A stretch of 64,000 nt of DNA from Bradyrhizobium mercantei (lineage in GTDB: Bacteria; Pseudomonadota; Alphaproteobacteria; Rhizobiales; Xanthobacteraceae), in contig NZ_MKFI01000001.1 in the NCBI RefSeq assembly GCF_001982635.1, positions 884,890 to 948,889 of the forward strand. Direction: 5' to 3'. The position numbers and the translations under genes are program-made. The notes under the pieces were generated by a model. That model worked only from the letters and a program-made list of their open reading frames with translations, did not search any database and had not been told where the DNA came from. Below are positions 34,303 to 42,648 of the stretch, piece by piece (within the stretch, counting starts at the first letter, position 1; every line of letters starts with the position of its first letter).

Positions 34303-34830
34303 ATGAATCCTGGTATCGAAGGCATCGTCGGCATGTACGTCAAGCTCGGCGAACTGGATACGCTGCAACGCATGAAGGAGCATCGCCAGAGCCTGCTGGA
34401 GCAATGCGTCGATACGGCGAATTTCAGCTTCGACGTGACGCGATCGATCTACAGGAGCGACCTCGAGGTGATCGAAGCCGGCATCGAGAAGCTCTCCGGC
34501 GAGATCACCGGCCATGTCGACGTGTTCAACGAGAACAGGATCGCCGGATGGGCCTTGTACGACCAGCACCCCGACAAGCGCGTGGCGATCGACATCTACT
34601 TCAACGGCGAGCTCGTTGCCGAAGTCGTCGCCGATCAATTCCGCAAGGACCTGCTCAAGCTCAACAAGGGCGACGGGCACCACGCCTTCATGTTCGAGCC
34701 GCCGGCCGGATCCTATCAGCTGCCTTTGCAGCTCGAGATCCGCGCGGCGAAACGAAAGGTTCTGAAAGCGGTGACCGTCGAGCCGCCGGCGGCGACCGTC
34801 GAACCGGCCATGGACGCCGAGGCCAAATAG
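34303..34830 (+). CDS. Small cytoplasmic protein with a free-standing GWALYD-type beta domain
   Basis: The 175-residue protein has no signal or membrane segment. It has an N-terminal helix rich in charged residues (1-65) and a C-terminal beta-rich unit GHVDVFNENRIAGWALYDQHPDKRVAIDIYFNGELVAEVVADQFRKDLLKLNKGDGHHAFMFEPP. I know this latter pattern (G.v....i.GWa.d...p...v.v...g......A...R.Dl...) mainly as a module fused to glycosyltransferases and other exopolysaccharide proteins; here it stands alone. The N-terminal half may mediate pairing. Function unknown. Confidence 0.65.
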   Translation: MNPGIEGIVGMYVKLGELDTLQRMKEHRQSLLEQCVDTANFSFDVTRSIYRSDLEVIEAGIEKLSGEITGHVDVFNENRIAGWALYDQHPDKRVAIDIYFNGELVAEVVADQFRKDLLKLNKGDGHHAFMFEPPAGSYQLPLQLEIRAAKRKVLKAVTVEPPAATVEPAMDAEAK

Positions 34831-34838
34831 CCTCACCG

Positions 34839-34865
34839 CGCCGCGATCGTCACTTCATCGCGGCG
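34839..34865. terminator. Convergent hairpin between two gene ends
   Basis: CGCCGCGAT (34839-34847) and ATCGCGGCG (34857-34865) with a 9-nt loop lie across the end of the MBL gene and just after the 34303 gene. It could terminate both transcripts. Confidence 0.5.
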
Positions 34866-35815
34866 CCGTCGGGCGCAAAGCCCTCGACCTTGTCCGTGAT
34901 CACGAACGACATCAGATCGTGCCCGATCACCAGCGGCCCCTGATAGGTCGTACGCGTCCGCTTCAGCAGCGCATCCTCCGGCACGTCCTGTGTCGGCGGC
35001 TGGCTTGCGAACACGATGTGCGAATAGACCGCAAGCTTTGGCTTGGCCTCTGCGAAGATCTTGCCGGCCTCCTCCGGCGAGGTGTGGTGGTTCTCGATCG
35101 CCCGATAGTTCGGATAGGCCTTGAACAGCTCGGGATCGATCACCGCGACCTCGTGGATCAGGAGATCGGCGCCCTCGGCCGCCTTTGCCACCCGCTCGTC
35201 CGGCTTGGTGTCGCCCGACAGCACCACCTTCTTGCCGTCATACTCGACGACGTATCCGAATGACGGCTTGATCTTCTCGCCGTGATTGACCTCGATCGCG
35301 GTGACCTTGACGCCGTTCTTGTCATAGACCGGTCCCGGCTCGATGTCCTTGGCCGCGAACGCGACGCCCGACGGCGGATAACCCTCATCGTCGATCCGGA
35401 TGCGGATGTCCTCGGAGAACGCCTTGGTGAGATTTTCGGTCATGGCCACGGTGCCCTTCGGCCCGAAGATCACCATCGGCGTCCTGCGCGAGCCGAACGG
35501 CGTGCCGATCCATCCCGTCAGCCACATGTCCGGGAGGCCGACGATATGGTCGGAATGCAGATGGGTGATGAAATGCGCGGTGATGGCGCCGATCGGGATC
35601 TTCTTCTGGAACAGGCGGATCGTCGAGCCGCGCCCGAGATCGAAGATCAGCTTCTCGGGGCCTGCTTCCACCAGCGTCGCGGCGCTGAAGCTGGAGAGCC
35701 GCGGCGTCGGCGTGCCGGTGCCGAGCAAGGTGACCCGCATCTCGGCGGCACGCGTCGTGCCGGCGCTGACGAAGATTGCCGCAGCAAGCGCAAGCCACAA
35801 TTTCAGTCGCATCAT
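34850..35815 (-). CDS. Secreted MBL-fold metallo-hydrolase (RNase Z/arylsulfatase-like type)
   Basis: The 321-residue protein has an N-terminal signal peptide (LKLWLALAAAIFVSAGTTRA) and the metal-binding motif THLHSDHIVGLP (His85, His87, Asp89, His90), followed by GDTKPDER (third ligand aspartate) and a C-terminal ENHHTSPEEAGKIF with a final histidine region. It belongs to the beta-CASP-less, tRNase Z-like group, but the signal peptide puts it in the periplasm, so RNA processing is unlikely. An ester, phosphate or lactone hydrolase is more likely. GGGGCAGGGG precedes the double ATG at 35815. Confidence 0.85.
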   Translation of the reverse strand: MMRLKLWLALAAAIFVSAGTTRAAEMRVTLLGTGTPTPRLSSFSAATLVEAGPEKLIFDLGRGSTIRLFQKKIPIGAITAHFITHLHSDHIVGLPDMWLTGWIGTPFGSRRTPMVIFGPKGTVAMTENLTKAFSEDIRIRIDDEGYPPSGVAFAAKDIEPGPVYDKNGVKVTAIEVNHGEKIKPSFGYVVEYDGKKVVLSGDTKPDERVAKAAEGADLLIHEVAVIDPELFKAYPNYRAIENHHTSPEEAGKIFAEAKPKLAVYSHIVFASQPPTQDVPEDALLKRTRTTYQGPLVIGHDLMSFVITDKVEGFAPDGAAMK

Positions 35816-35968
35816 CGAACGCCCCTGCCCCCTGAGATGACCAAGTCACGACAGGCTAGGTGAAGTGGCCCGAGATGCCAATGCAGGCTGCGACATGACG
35901 GACGCGCGTGGCGGATTGACAGCGACAGCCGCTCCATCCCAACCTGCGGTACAACTTCAGGTAACGGA

Positions 35969-36904
35969 ATGAAACTGCAGCCCGGATCTGAACGAATCTT
36001 CGCCGACGAGCTCACCGACCCGCTGGACGGGCGCGTGCAATGGGCGCCGGCAAAGTCGTTGTGGCTCGGCGGCATGACCGCGGTCGCGATCGTGTTCGGG
36101 CCGCTGCTGTTCTCGTGGAGCGCGTTCGCGCTGTTCATCGTGACCAGCGCGATCACGCTGTGCTTCGGGCATTCGGTCGGCATGCACCGGCGGCTGATCC
36201 ATGCGAGCTTCGACTGTCCGCTGTGGCTCGAGCGGCTCTGCGTCTATCTCGGCACGCTGGTCGGGATGGCCGGCCCGTACGGCATGGTGCGGCTGCACGA
36301 TTTCCGCGACTGGGCACAACGCCAGCCGGCATGCCACGACTACTCCCGCCACGCCGCCGGCTTCTGGCGCGATGCCTGGTGGCAGCTGCATTGCATGCTC
36401 GTGCTGAAACACCCGCCGGTCTTCCGGCTCGAACCGCGGCTTGCCGATGACCGCTTCTACCGCTTCGTCGAGCGAACCTGGATGTGGCAGCAATTGCCCT
36501 GGGCGATCCTGTTCTTTGCGATCGGCTCGTGGAGCTGGCTGGTGTGGGGGATCTGCGTCCGGGTCGCCGTCTGCGTCACCGGTCACTGGCTGATCGGTCA
36601 TTACTCGCATCGCAAGGGCGGACAGACCTGGATCATCGAAGGCGTCGCGGCCCAGGGCTACAATGTCGGCATCGCCGGGCTGATCAGCATGGGCGAGAGC
36701 TGGCACAACAATCACCACGCCTATCCCAACTCGGCGAAGCTCGGGCTGCTGCCGGGGCAGATCGATCTCGGCTGGTGGCTGATCAAGGCGTTCGAGGCAG
36801 CCGGGCTCGCGCGCAATATCAAGACGCCGGACAACCTCGCACCGCGCCCGGGCGCGCGCCGCGTCGACGGTCCTGATCACGCCGCTGCGGTCGCCCGCAC
36901 CTAG
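35969..36904 (+). CDS. Membrane fatty acid/acyl-CoA desaturase-family protein
   Basis: The 311-residue protein has hydrophobic helices near 33-62, 83-100 and 180-210. Histidine motifs: GHSVGMHRRLIH (His68, His73, His78), a second region HDFRDWAQRQPACHDY that departs from the usual HRxHH box, and the third box SWHNNHHAYP near residue 250. Family members use a diiron centre to insert double bonds. The altered second box makes the activity uncertain; it may be a divergent subfamily. The gene stands alone; its start follows AGGTAACGGA. Confidence 0.75.
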   Translation: MKLQPGSERIFADELTDPLDGRVQWAPAKSLWLGGMTAVAIVFGPLLFSWSAFALFIVTSAITLCFGHSVGMHRRLIHASFDCPLWLERLCVYLGTLVGMAGPYGMVRLHDFRDWAQRQPACHDYSRHAAGFWRDAWWQLHCMLVLKHPPVFRLEPRLADDRFYRFVERTWMWQQLPWAILFFAIGSWSWLVWGICVRVAVCVTGHWLIGHYSHRKGGQTWIIEGVAAQGYNVGIAGLISMGESWHNNHHAYPNSAKLGLLPGQIDLGWWLIKAFEAAGLARNIKTPDNLAPRPGARRVDGPDHAAAVART

Positions 36905-37000
36905 CGATCGCGCGCCGTTCCGCGTCGGTTGCATATCCATCGCCATGCCGCTATATCGGCCCCGTCGGAAAAGGCAGACTTGGTTTGGTAAGCCCAAGTC

Positions 37001-37033
37001 CTTTCGTGAACGAAGTCCCTTCGGTAACGAAAG
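37001..37033 (+). promoter_or_regulatory. Nested hairpin upstream of the FAD monooxygenase gene
   Basis: Outer arms CTTTCGT (37001-37007) and ACGAAAG (37027-37033) enclose CGAAG-TCC-CTTCG (37011-37023). It may be the desaturase terminator, 97 nt after that gene, or a leader structure of the next gene. Confidence 0.35.
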
Positions 37034-37159
37034 CTCTGGTCTCCTGCCTCGTGCACGAGATCCCCACGACGAACACCGGACGCGATGCGTCCATTGTTCG
37101 TCCGTGTGGTTCTCAACCCGACGAACCGCTCCGGTCGAACACCGACAAAGGAGCAGTTC

Positions 37160-38674
37160 ATGCCCAACCACCTTCCCGTTCCCCATGATGTCGTGATTGC
37201 CGGTGCCGGCCCGGTCGGGCTGATGCTGGCCTGCGAGCTGCGGCTCGCGGGCGTCTCGGTCCTGGTGCTGGAGCAGGCCGCCGACCCGCACTCGCCGCTG
37301 AAGCGGCTGCCGTTCGGCATGCGCGGCCTTTCGGCGCCCACCATCGAAGCACTCTATCGCCGCGGAATGCTGGACGACATCGCGGCGCCACAGCGCGCGC
37401 AAGATGGCCGTGCGGCCGGCCATTTCGCCGGCATCCAGTTTTGCCACGATGATATCGACGCTTCGAAGTGGCGGTTTCGCCTGCCGAGCCCGGCCGGCAC
37501 CAGCATGGCGGTCGAGATGGCGTCGCTCGAATCCGTATTGGCCGCTCGCGCAACCGCGATGGGCGTCGAGATCAGGCGCGGCCTCGGCGTTCAGGCACTC
37601 GAACAGTCGGATGACGGCGTCACCATTCGCGCCGGCGGCGTGACGTTCCACGGGCGCTGGCTGGTCGGTTGCGACGGCGGCCGCAGCATGGTGCGCAAGG
37701 CGGCCAGCTTCGAATTCACCGGCACCGCCCCCGAGTTCACCGGCTATTCGATCGCGGTCGAGATCGCCGATCCAGACAAGCTCGCCCCGGGCCGCCGCTA
37801 CACGCCGACGGGCATGTACACCTACGCGCGTCCGGGCACCATCGCGATGGTCGAGTTCGACGGCGGCGCCTTCCATCGCAGCCAGCCGATCACGCGCGAA
37901 CATGTGCAGGCGGTGCTCCGCCGCGTCTCCGGCACCGATGTCACCTTGACGGCGCTCGAGCTTGCCACCACCTGGACGGATCGTGCCTGCCAGGCGACGC
38001 AATACCGCAGCGGGCGTGTGCTGCTCGCCGGCGACGCCGCGCACATCCACTCGCCGCTGGGTGGCCAGGGCCTCAACCTCGGACTCGGCGATGCGATGAA
38101 TCTCGGCTGGAAGCTCGCGGCCACGGTCCGCGGCGATGCGCCGGCCGGTCTGCTCGACAGCTATTTCGGCGAGCGGCATCCGGTGGGCGCGCAGGTTCTC
38201 GACTGGTCCCGCGCCCAGGTCGCGCTGATGCGCCCCTGCCGGAGTTCGCGTGCGCTCGAAGCCATCATCCGCGATCTGATCGCAACGCCGGACTGCGCGA
38301 CCTATTTTGCCGAGCGCGTGTGGGGCGTCTCGCTGCGCTACGATCTCGGCGGCGGCCATCCGCTGGTGGGCCGCAGCGTGCCCGACTTCGAGCTCGCCTG
38401 CGGGACGAAGCTCGGCGAGTTGCTCCACGACGGCCGCGGCCTGCTGCTGGACTTCGGCGCGCGCTCGGCCCTGCGCGCGTTTGCCGATCGCAGGCGGGAC
38501 CGGATCAGCTATGTCGCAAGCGACGCCCGGGATCGGCTGGGACTGAGCGCAGTGCTGGTGCGTCCCGACGGGTTTGTGGCTTGGGCCACAGACATCGCGC
38601 CGGATCCGGAGGAGACTGCTCAAGCCGCCGCGCGATGGTTCGGCGAACCCGACGCGGCATATCAGAAGGCCTAA
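37160..38674 (+). CDS. FAD-dependent aromatic monooxygenase (PheA/TfdB-like)
   Basis: The 504-residue protein has the N-terminal FAD motif VVIAGAGPVGLMLACELRLAGVSVLVLEQ (about 11-39), the RLPFGMRGLSAPTI segment, the second conserved DG motif region VGCDGGRSMVRKAA (about 173-186), and the third motif RVLLAGDAAHIHSPLGGQGLNLGLGDAMNLGWKLA (about 286-320). A C-terminal thioredoxin-like tail (about 400-500) is typical of the PheA/rifampicin-monooxygenase group. It hydroxylates an unidentified phenolic or polyketide substrate using NAD(P)H and oxygen. AAGGAG is 6 nt ahead of ATG 37160. Confidence 0.87.
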   Translation: MPNHLPVPHDVVIAGAGPVGLMLACELRLAGVSVLVLEQAADPHSPLKRLPFGMRGLSAPTIEALYRRGMLDDIAAPQRAQDGRAAGHFAGIQFCHDDIDASKWRFRLPSPAGTSMAVEMASLESVLAARATAMGVEIRRGLGVQALEQSDDGVTIRAGGVTFHGRWLVGCDGGRSMVRKAASFEFTGTAPEFTGYSIAVEIADPDKLAPGRRYTPTGMYTYARPGTIAMVEFDGGAFHRSQPITREHVQAVLRRVSGTDVTLTALELATTWTDRACQATQYRSGRVLLAGDAAHIHSPLGGQGLNLGLGDAMNLGWKLAATVRGDAPAGLLDSYFGERHPVGAQVLDWSRAQVALMRPCRSSRALEAIIRDLIATPDCATYFAERVWGVSLRYDLGGGHPLVGRSVPDFELACGTKLGELLHDGRGLLLDFGARSALRAFADRRRDRISYVASDARDRLGLSAVLVRPDGFVAWATDIAPDPEETAQAAARWFGEPDAAYQKA

Positions 38675-38743
38675 CGCTCTTGGTTCCGGCGCATGCGAGC
38701 TTCGCTTCTCTCTCGCTCCGTGTCCGGGTTCCATTTCACAACC

Positions 38744-38758
38744 GTAACGCCCCGTTAA
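38744..38758 (+). promoter_or_regulatory. Near-consensus CtrA box GTAACGCCCCGTTAA
   Basis: It matches TTAA-N7-TTAA except for the first base. It lies 58 nt upstream of the PilZ protein start, a position suited to promoter control. Confidence 0.35.
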
Positions 38759-38815
38759 CCCTATCAGCTTTAGGGTCTTCGGGGCTCCGAATGGACGGTG
38801 GCCGGGTTTGGTGTG

Positions 38816-39433
38816 ATGTCGTTTGCACAGAAGAAAACTACCGTCGTCCCCGTAGCCGAGGAGCGGCGGCGCTTCCAGCGCGTCAAGGTGCACCTGCTCG
38901 GCCGCTACATGCTGCCCGACCGGCGCGAGTTTCCCTGCCAGATTATCAACATGTCTCCGGGCGGCCTCGCTTTGCTGGCGCCCGGCATCGGCAATGTCGG
39001 CGATCGCGTGATCGCCTATCTCGACCATATCGGCCGGGTCGAAGGGCGCATCACGCGCATCATCGACAACGGCTTTGCGATGACGATCGGCGCCACCGCG
39101 CGCAAGCGTGACAAGCTCGCCGCCCAGCTCACCTGGCTCGCCAATCGCGACATCCTCAATCTGCCCGAGGATCGCCGCCACGACCGTATCGTGCCGCGCA
39201 ACCCGATCGCCCTGCTCACCCAGGAAGACGGCACGCGGATGACCTGCCGCATCATCGACCTCTCTTTGTCGGGTGCTGCGATTGCCGCCGAGAACCGCCC
39301 GCCGCTGAAATCGCTGGTGATGCTCGGCCGGGTGCAGGCCCGCGTGGTGCGAAATCTCGAAGAAGGCTTCGCGCTCGAGTTCGTCCACGAGCAGTCCGCG
39401 GAAACCCTCGAAGAGAGCGTTACCGCGAGGTAA
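38816..39433 (+). CDS. Tandem PilZ-domain protein
   Basis: The 205-residue protein has two PilZ-like units. The first has the c-di-GMP motif region ERRRFQRVKVHLLGRYMLPDRREFPCQIINMSPGGLALLAP (RxxR with R/K, then a SxxG-like PG-G). The second begins RRHDRIVPRNPIALLTQEDGTRMTCRIIDLSLSGAAIAAENRP and has the D-L-S-x-S-G-A form. It is soluble and probably binds c-di-GMP with one or both units, acting on motility or polysaccharide synthesis. ATG 38816 is chosen; a GTG at 38798 in frame is possible. Confidence 0.85.
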   Translation: MSFAQKKTTVVPVAEERRRFQRVKVHLLGRYMLPDRREFPCQIINMSPGGLALLAPGIGNVGDRVIAYLDHIGRVEGRITRIIDNGFAMTIGATARKRDKLAAQLTWLANRDILNLPEDRRHDRIVPRNPIALLTQEDGTRMTCRIIDLSLSGAAIAAENRPPLKSLVMLGRVQARVVRNLEEGFALEFVHEQSAETLEESVTAR

Positions 39434-39468
39434 AGCGAAAAACCGCCCAAAACCCCGTTTTCGGCCCT

Positions 39469-39506
39469 GCGAAGGCGGCCTCCGGTGCACCGGTGGCCGC
39501 CTTCGC
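39469..39506 (+). terminator. Strong hairpin terminator after the PilZ gene
   Basis: Perfect 12-bp stem GCGAAGGCGGCC/GGCCGCCTTCGC. The 14-nt apical part CCGGTGCACCGG can itself pair. It lies 36 nt after the stop codon. Confidence 0.65.
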
Positions 39507-39595
39507 TGCGTTTGGCCGGGCGAAATCGGCGGTTAACGGCCGGAACATTTGACGCAGCAAACCGCATTGCCGCAGCGCTCGCCGCGTTAATGCAT

Positions 39596-39661
39596 AAAAT
39601 TTGAATCAATTGCAGTTGTTTCAAATTTTACGAGAATTCGATTCAAGTATAGATCGAATTC
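39596..39661. promoter_or_regulatory. Two adjacent AT-rich inverted repeats upstream of the BTLCP gene
   Basis: Dyad 1 is AAAATTTGAA (39596-39605)/TTCAAATTTT (39620-39629). Dyad 2 is GAATTCGAT (39634-39642)/ATCGAATTC (39653-39661). They lie in the centre of a 333-nt gap, 100-170 nt before the ATG, in the most AT-rich patch of the 40-kb region. A regulator-binding site or an RNA structure is plausible. Confidence 0.5.
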
Positions 39662-39766
39662 GCCGCAGCTTTTACCAGTATTCGCGTCAAATCTACTTTG
39701 CACACTTAGCGGCGACGAAAATCCTTTGTGCGAAACGTGGTCCCAACAAGAAGAACGGGGGCTACG

Positions 39767-40381
39767 ATGTTTGGGTTCAGGGGACAGGGGAAAGGTTTGG
39801 CGGTTGCCGCCATCCTGTTTGCGACGTGCGTGTCGGCCAAGGCCGGCGACGTTGTCTACGCCAGCCTGGGTGACGTCGCGCGTTCGCCGATCGGCTGGGT
39901 CGAATTCTGTACCGACAATCCCGCCGAGTGCCGCGGCGGCAAGACGCAACCACGCGACATCGTGTTGTCGCAGACCGCTTGGCGCGACCTCGTGCGGGTC
40001 AACAAGTGGGTCAACGAATCCATCAAGCCGATGACCGACATGGATCATTGGGGCGTGATCGAGAAGTGGTCGTTGCCATCCGACGGTTACGGCGACTGCG
40101 AGGACTACGTGCTCCTGAAGCGCAAGATGCTGATGGACGCCGGCTGGCCGCGCGAGGCGCTGTTGATCACGGTGGTGCGCGACAAAAAGGGCGAAGGCCA
40201 CGCGGTGCTGACGGTGAAGACCGACAAGGGCGAGTTCGTGCTCGATAACCAGAACGAGAGCATCGTCGCCTGGACGGAGACCGGCTACCGCTTCGTCAAG
40301 CGGCAATCGCAGAGCGATCCGAATGTGTGGGTCTCGCTCGGCGACAACCGCCCCGCAGTTTCAACCGCAAGCTCGCGCTGA
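39767..40381 (+). CDS. Bacterial transglutaminase-like cysteine peptidase (BTLCP, peptidase family C93)
   Basis: The 204-residue protein has a signal peptide (GLAVAAILFATCVSAKA) and the LapG-like catalytic triad: Cys111 in GYGDCEDYVLLK, His145 in EGHAVLTV, and Asp160 in FVLDNQ. LapG-type proteases cleave surface adhesins and are inhibited by c-di-GMP receptor LapD; in alphaproteobacteria many members lack a LapD partner. Four PilZ or cyclase proteins in this window show rich second-messenger signalling, but no LapD is seen here. ATG 39767 is used (GGGGGCTACG upstream). Confidence 0.88.
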   Translation: MFGFRGQGKGLAVAAILFATCVSAKAGDVVYASLGDVARSPIGWVEFCTDNPAECRGGKTQPRDIVLSQTAWRDLVRVNKWVNESIKPMTDMDHWGVIEKWSLPSDGYGDCEDYVLLKRKMLMDAGWPREALLITVVRDKKGEGHAVLTVKTDKGEFVLDNQNESIVAWTETGYRFVKRQSQSDPNVWVSLGDNRPAVSTASSR

Positions 40382-40452
40382 GCAGAACAAGGAATTTCGA
40401 GTTCGCGACCCGGTCACATCCCCACCCCTCCCCGTCCCAGACCGGTTCGCGC

Positions 40453-40482
40453 GCGGCCAGCCATCCCCCAATGGCTGGCCGC
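40453..40482 (+). terminator. Hairpin terminator after the BTLCP gene
   Basis: GCGGCCAGCCAT (40453-40464) pairs perfectly with ATGGCTGGCCGC (40471-40482) around CCCCCA, then AACCTTTTG. It is located 72 nt after the stop codon and before the convergent membrane-protein gene. Confidence 0.7.
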
Positions 40483-40572
40483 AACCTTTTGTGAGAGGGG
40501 TACGAACTCCGCAAATCCTTGTGGATCTGACGCAGCAGCCACCGACCCGCTAGCCGGGTAGCTGGCAGATCA

Positions 40573-41988
40573 TTACTGCCCAGGCGCAGTTTGCTTTGTT
40601 CTGACGTGGACGACGGCGATCTCGTCGGAATAGACCCGCTGCCACCCCGGCAGCGTATCGAGCACTTTGACTGCGGCGATGTTCGGGCCCAACAGCGTTG
40701 CCTCGATGTGATACTCGGCGATCAAGGCGCGCAACTCTTCGATATCGCCGCCATGGACCGCCCGGACGTAGCGCATGATGAACGGGCCACCATAAAGATC
40801 AGCCCGTCCATCGATCGAAGGCTGAACTCCAATGGAGATCAGATATCCTCCAAAATTGTATTCGTTGAGCACCGGACCATGTGTCGACTTCAGCATGGCG
40901 CTGACAGCAGCTCGTGGAATGTAGTCGTCAGGAGGCCTTCGGTCGACAAGCGTCAGAGCGATCGCCACGACTCCAACACCGGCAACCGCGGCGAGGCGAG
41001 CCATTGTCACCGGAGCCAATTTCGGCCGGCCGAACTGACGGCCGAGCGGAGCCGCGATCAGTGGAGGAACGACCAGCGACAAGAGACTGGTGTGCCTCAT
41101 GTGCGACAACGCCATCAACAACAGCCCGCCGATGACAAGGATGCGGATGGCGGGCAGGCGAACACGAAAGTACATCGCGAGCCCGACAGCGACGCCCCCC
41201 ACCAGGAAGAGCGGCTTGTTGTTGCTCCATGTCGATGGCTGCCACTCGGAGATCAACTCCAGCACCGGACCGAGGTCCATCACCCGGTCGAGCGTGAACA
41301 GGAGTTTCGGCCCGTAAGGCGTAACGCATGCAGCGATCAGCGCCGCCGCCAGAAAGAGACCCCACTCCCAAATCAACCGTTTCCGGTCCCGACTTTTGAG
41401 CAGGGTTTCCAGCGCCATCGGGACGACGAACGCGATGCCGAACAGGAAACTGCCGTGGAGATTGACCCAGAGCGGCATCAAGGCCAGCAGCCAGGGCGAT
41501 GGACTTCGGTTCTCGTCTGCGGCCCTGATGATGCCGATGCACCATGCGCTCAAGATCGGATAAGCCAGCGCATGAGGCCGGGCCAATGCATGTCCCTCGA
41601 TCAGCACCACCGCTATGATCGCGATCTCGATCGCAAGCAACTCGCGCACATGCCGCAAAAGAAAACGGGTCTGTAGCGCGAAGGCAGCGGCAAGGGCCAA
41701 GGCCGTGAGAGCCAGCACACCGCGCCAGCCGGCGACCGACGTGGCAGCTACATAGATCACGTCTGCCAGCCATTCGTGCTCGATCCAGTTCACTCCGTTA
41801 AAGGTGTGGGAGAACGGATCGGTGCTCGGTACGGCAAGATGCTCGAACATCCACCGGCCGGTTTCGATGTGCCAAAGGATATCCGGGTCACGCAGGACGT
41901 GGCGACCGAAGACGACAAGCAGAACATAGACCCCGATCGCGACAAGCGCGGACGTGGTCGCTCGAACTGAAATCCAGGCCATTGGCAA
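40573..41988 (-). CDS. Polytopic membrane protein, GT-C-like
   Basis: The 471-residue protein has about ten to eleven transmembrane helices. An early loop contains DPDILWHIETGRWMFEHLAVPSTDPFSHTF with acidic and His residues that resemble the DxD-like loop of GT-C glycosyltransferases, and a C-terminal soluble part (about 370-471) follows. It may attach a sugar to a lipid-linked or protein acceptor, but no specific family is certain. The gene stands alone, facing left. Confidence 0.7.
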   Translation of the reverse strand: MPMAWISVRATTSALVAIGVYVLLVVFGRHVLRDPDILWHIETGRWMFEHLAVPSTDPFSHTFNGVNWIEHEWLADVIYVAATSVAGWRGVLALTALALAAAFALQTRFLLRHVRELLAIEIAIIAVVLIEGHALARPHALAYPILSAWCIGIIRAADENRSPSPWLLALMPLWVNLHGSFLFGIAFVVPMALETLLKSRDRKRLIWEWGLFLAAALIAACVTPYGPKLLFTLDRVMDLGPVLELISEWQPSTWSNNKPLFLVGGVAVGLAMYFRVRLPAIRILVIGGLLLMALSHMRHTSLLSLVVPPLIAAPLGRQFGRPKLAPVTMARLAAVAGVGVVAIALTLVDRRPPDDYIPRAAVSAMLKSTHGPVLNEYNFGGYLISIGVQPSIDGRADLYGGPFIMRYVRAVHGGDIEELRALIAEYHIEATLLGPNIAAVKVLDTLPGWQRVYSDEIAVVHVRTKQTAPGQ

Positions 41989-42140
41989 TGAAAAGCCCGC
42001 TGAAATATCAGCACCCTTACCACCGCAAGCCGCAGCGTCACAAGGCTGAGCCAGTCTTCCACAGGGATCGCCGAGCCTTCCCTCAACGGGTGGCCGTTTT
42101 CCCCAAAGGCTGCCCGCACCCTTTGCGAGCCCGCTCGTGA

Positions 42141-42551
42141 TCAGAAGAACCGCGCGAGGAACGCCGCCGTCTCGTCCGTGATGCCGACGATCTTGTTGGT
42201 GGCCTGGCGGTAGAACTTGAAGTTGAGTTCGGTCTCGGGCCGGCCGTCGTCCCAGTCCTTGAAGCGCTTGAGTTGGTCACGTCCCAGCGGCCGGTTCGCC
42301 AGTGCGGTGCGCCTGACCTCAATGCTGACGCGCGGCGTTTGCCTGGCGATGCCGGCCTTGCGCGGCACCGCCTCGGCCGCAGTGACGATCGCGCGGGCGA
42401 TCAGGCCGTTGCCGCCCTCGTTCTCGCTCGCGAAGAGGAACACGATGTCTCCCGCTGCAATCAGCTTGCCGCCATACATGGTCTTCTGGGCCTTGAAGGC
42501 GAACGCTTTCGCCCGGGAATCAGAGATCTCGGTCTTGATCGCAAACGCCAT
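42141..42551 (-). CDS. Conserved PUA/EVE-like small protein
   Basis: The 136-residue protein MAFAIKTEISDSRAKAFAFKAQKTMYGGKLIAAGDIVFLFASENEGGNGLIARAIVTAAEAV has the PUA/ASCH/EVE-like order of strands (GDIVFLF..., GLIARAIVTAAE), suggesting RNA or modified-nucleotide binding. No catalytic residues stand out. ATG 42551 is preceded by GGAAGG. It diverges from the TetR gene, with the 20-bp palindrome in the 97-nt spacer, so it may be in the same regulon. Confidence 0.55.
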   Translation of the reverse strand: MAFAIKTEISDSRAKAFAFKAQKTMYGGKLIAAGDIVFLFASENEGGNGLIARAIVTAAEAVPRKAGIARQTPRVSIEVRRTALANRPLGRDQLKRFKDWDDGRPETELNFKFYRQATNKIVGITDETAAFLARFF

Positions 42552-42614
42552 TCCCAACCTTCCGTCCAATCGCCCGGCCCGCACCGCCAGCTTGACATCC
42601 TAGCATCCGGACGA

Positions 42615-42634
42615 TTGAATTGAATTCAATTCAA
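42615..42634. promoter_or_regulatory. Perfect 20-bp palindrome TTGAATTGAATTCAATTCAA, TetR operator candidate
   Basis: Two 10-bp arms are perfectly symmetric, placed 15 nt upstream of the TetR start and 64 nt from the divergent gene. AT-rich 16-20-bp palindromes at this place are typical of autoregulating TetR-family repressors. Confidence 0.75.
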
Positions 42635-42648
42635 GACAGAGATGGACG

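Noticed and set aside
35957..39490. A 3.5-kb open frame on the minus strand
   Set aside because: It runs opposite the desaturase, FAD monooxygenase and PilZ genes, whose proteins show clear family motifs. The antisense translation is Arg/His/Asp-rich with no motif, as expected from GC-rich codon bias.
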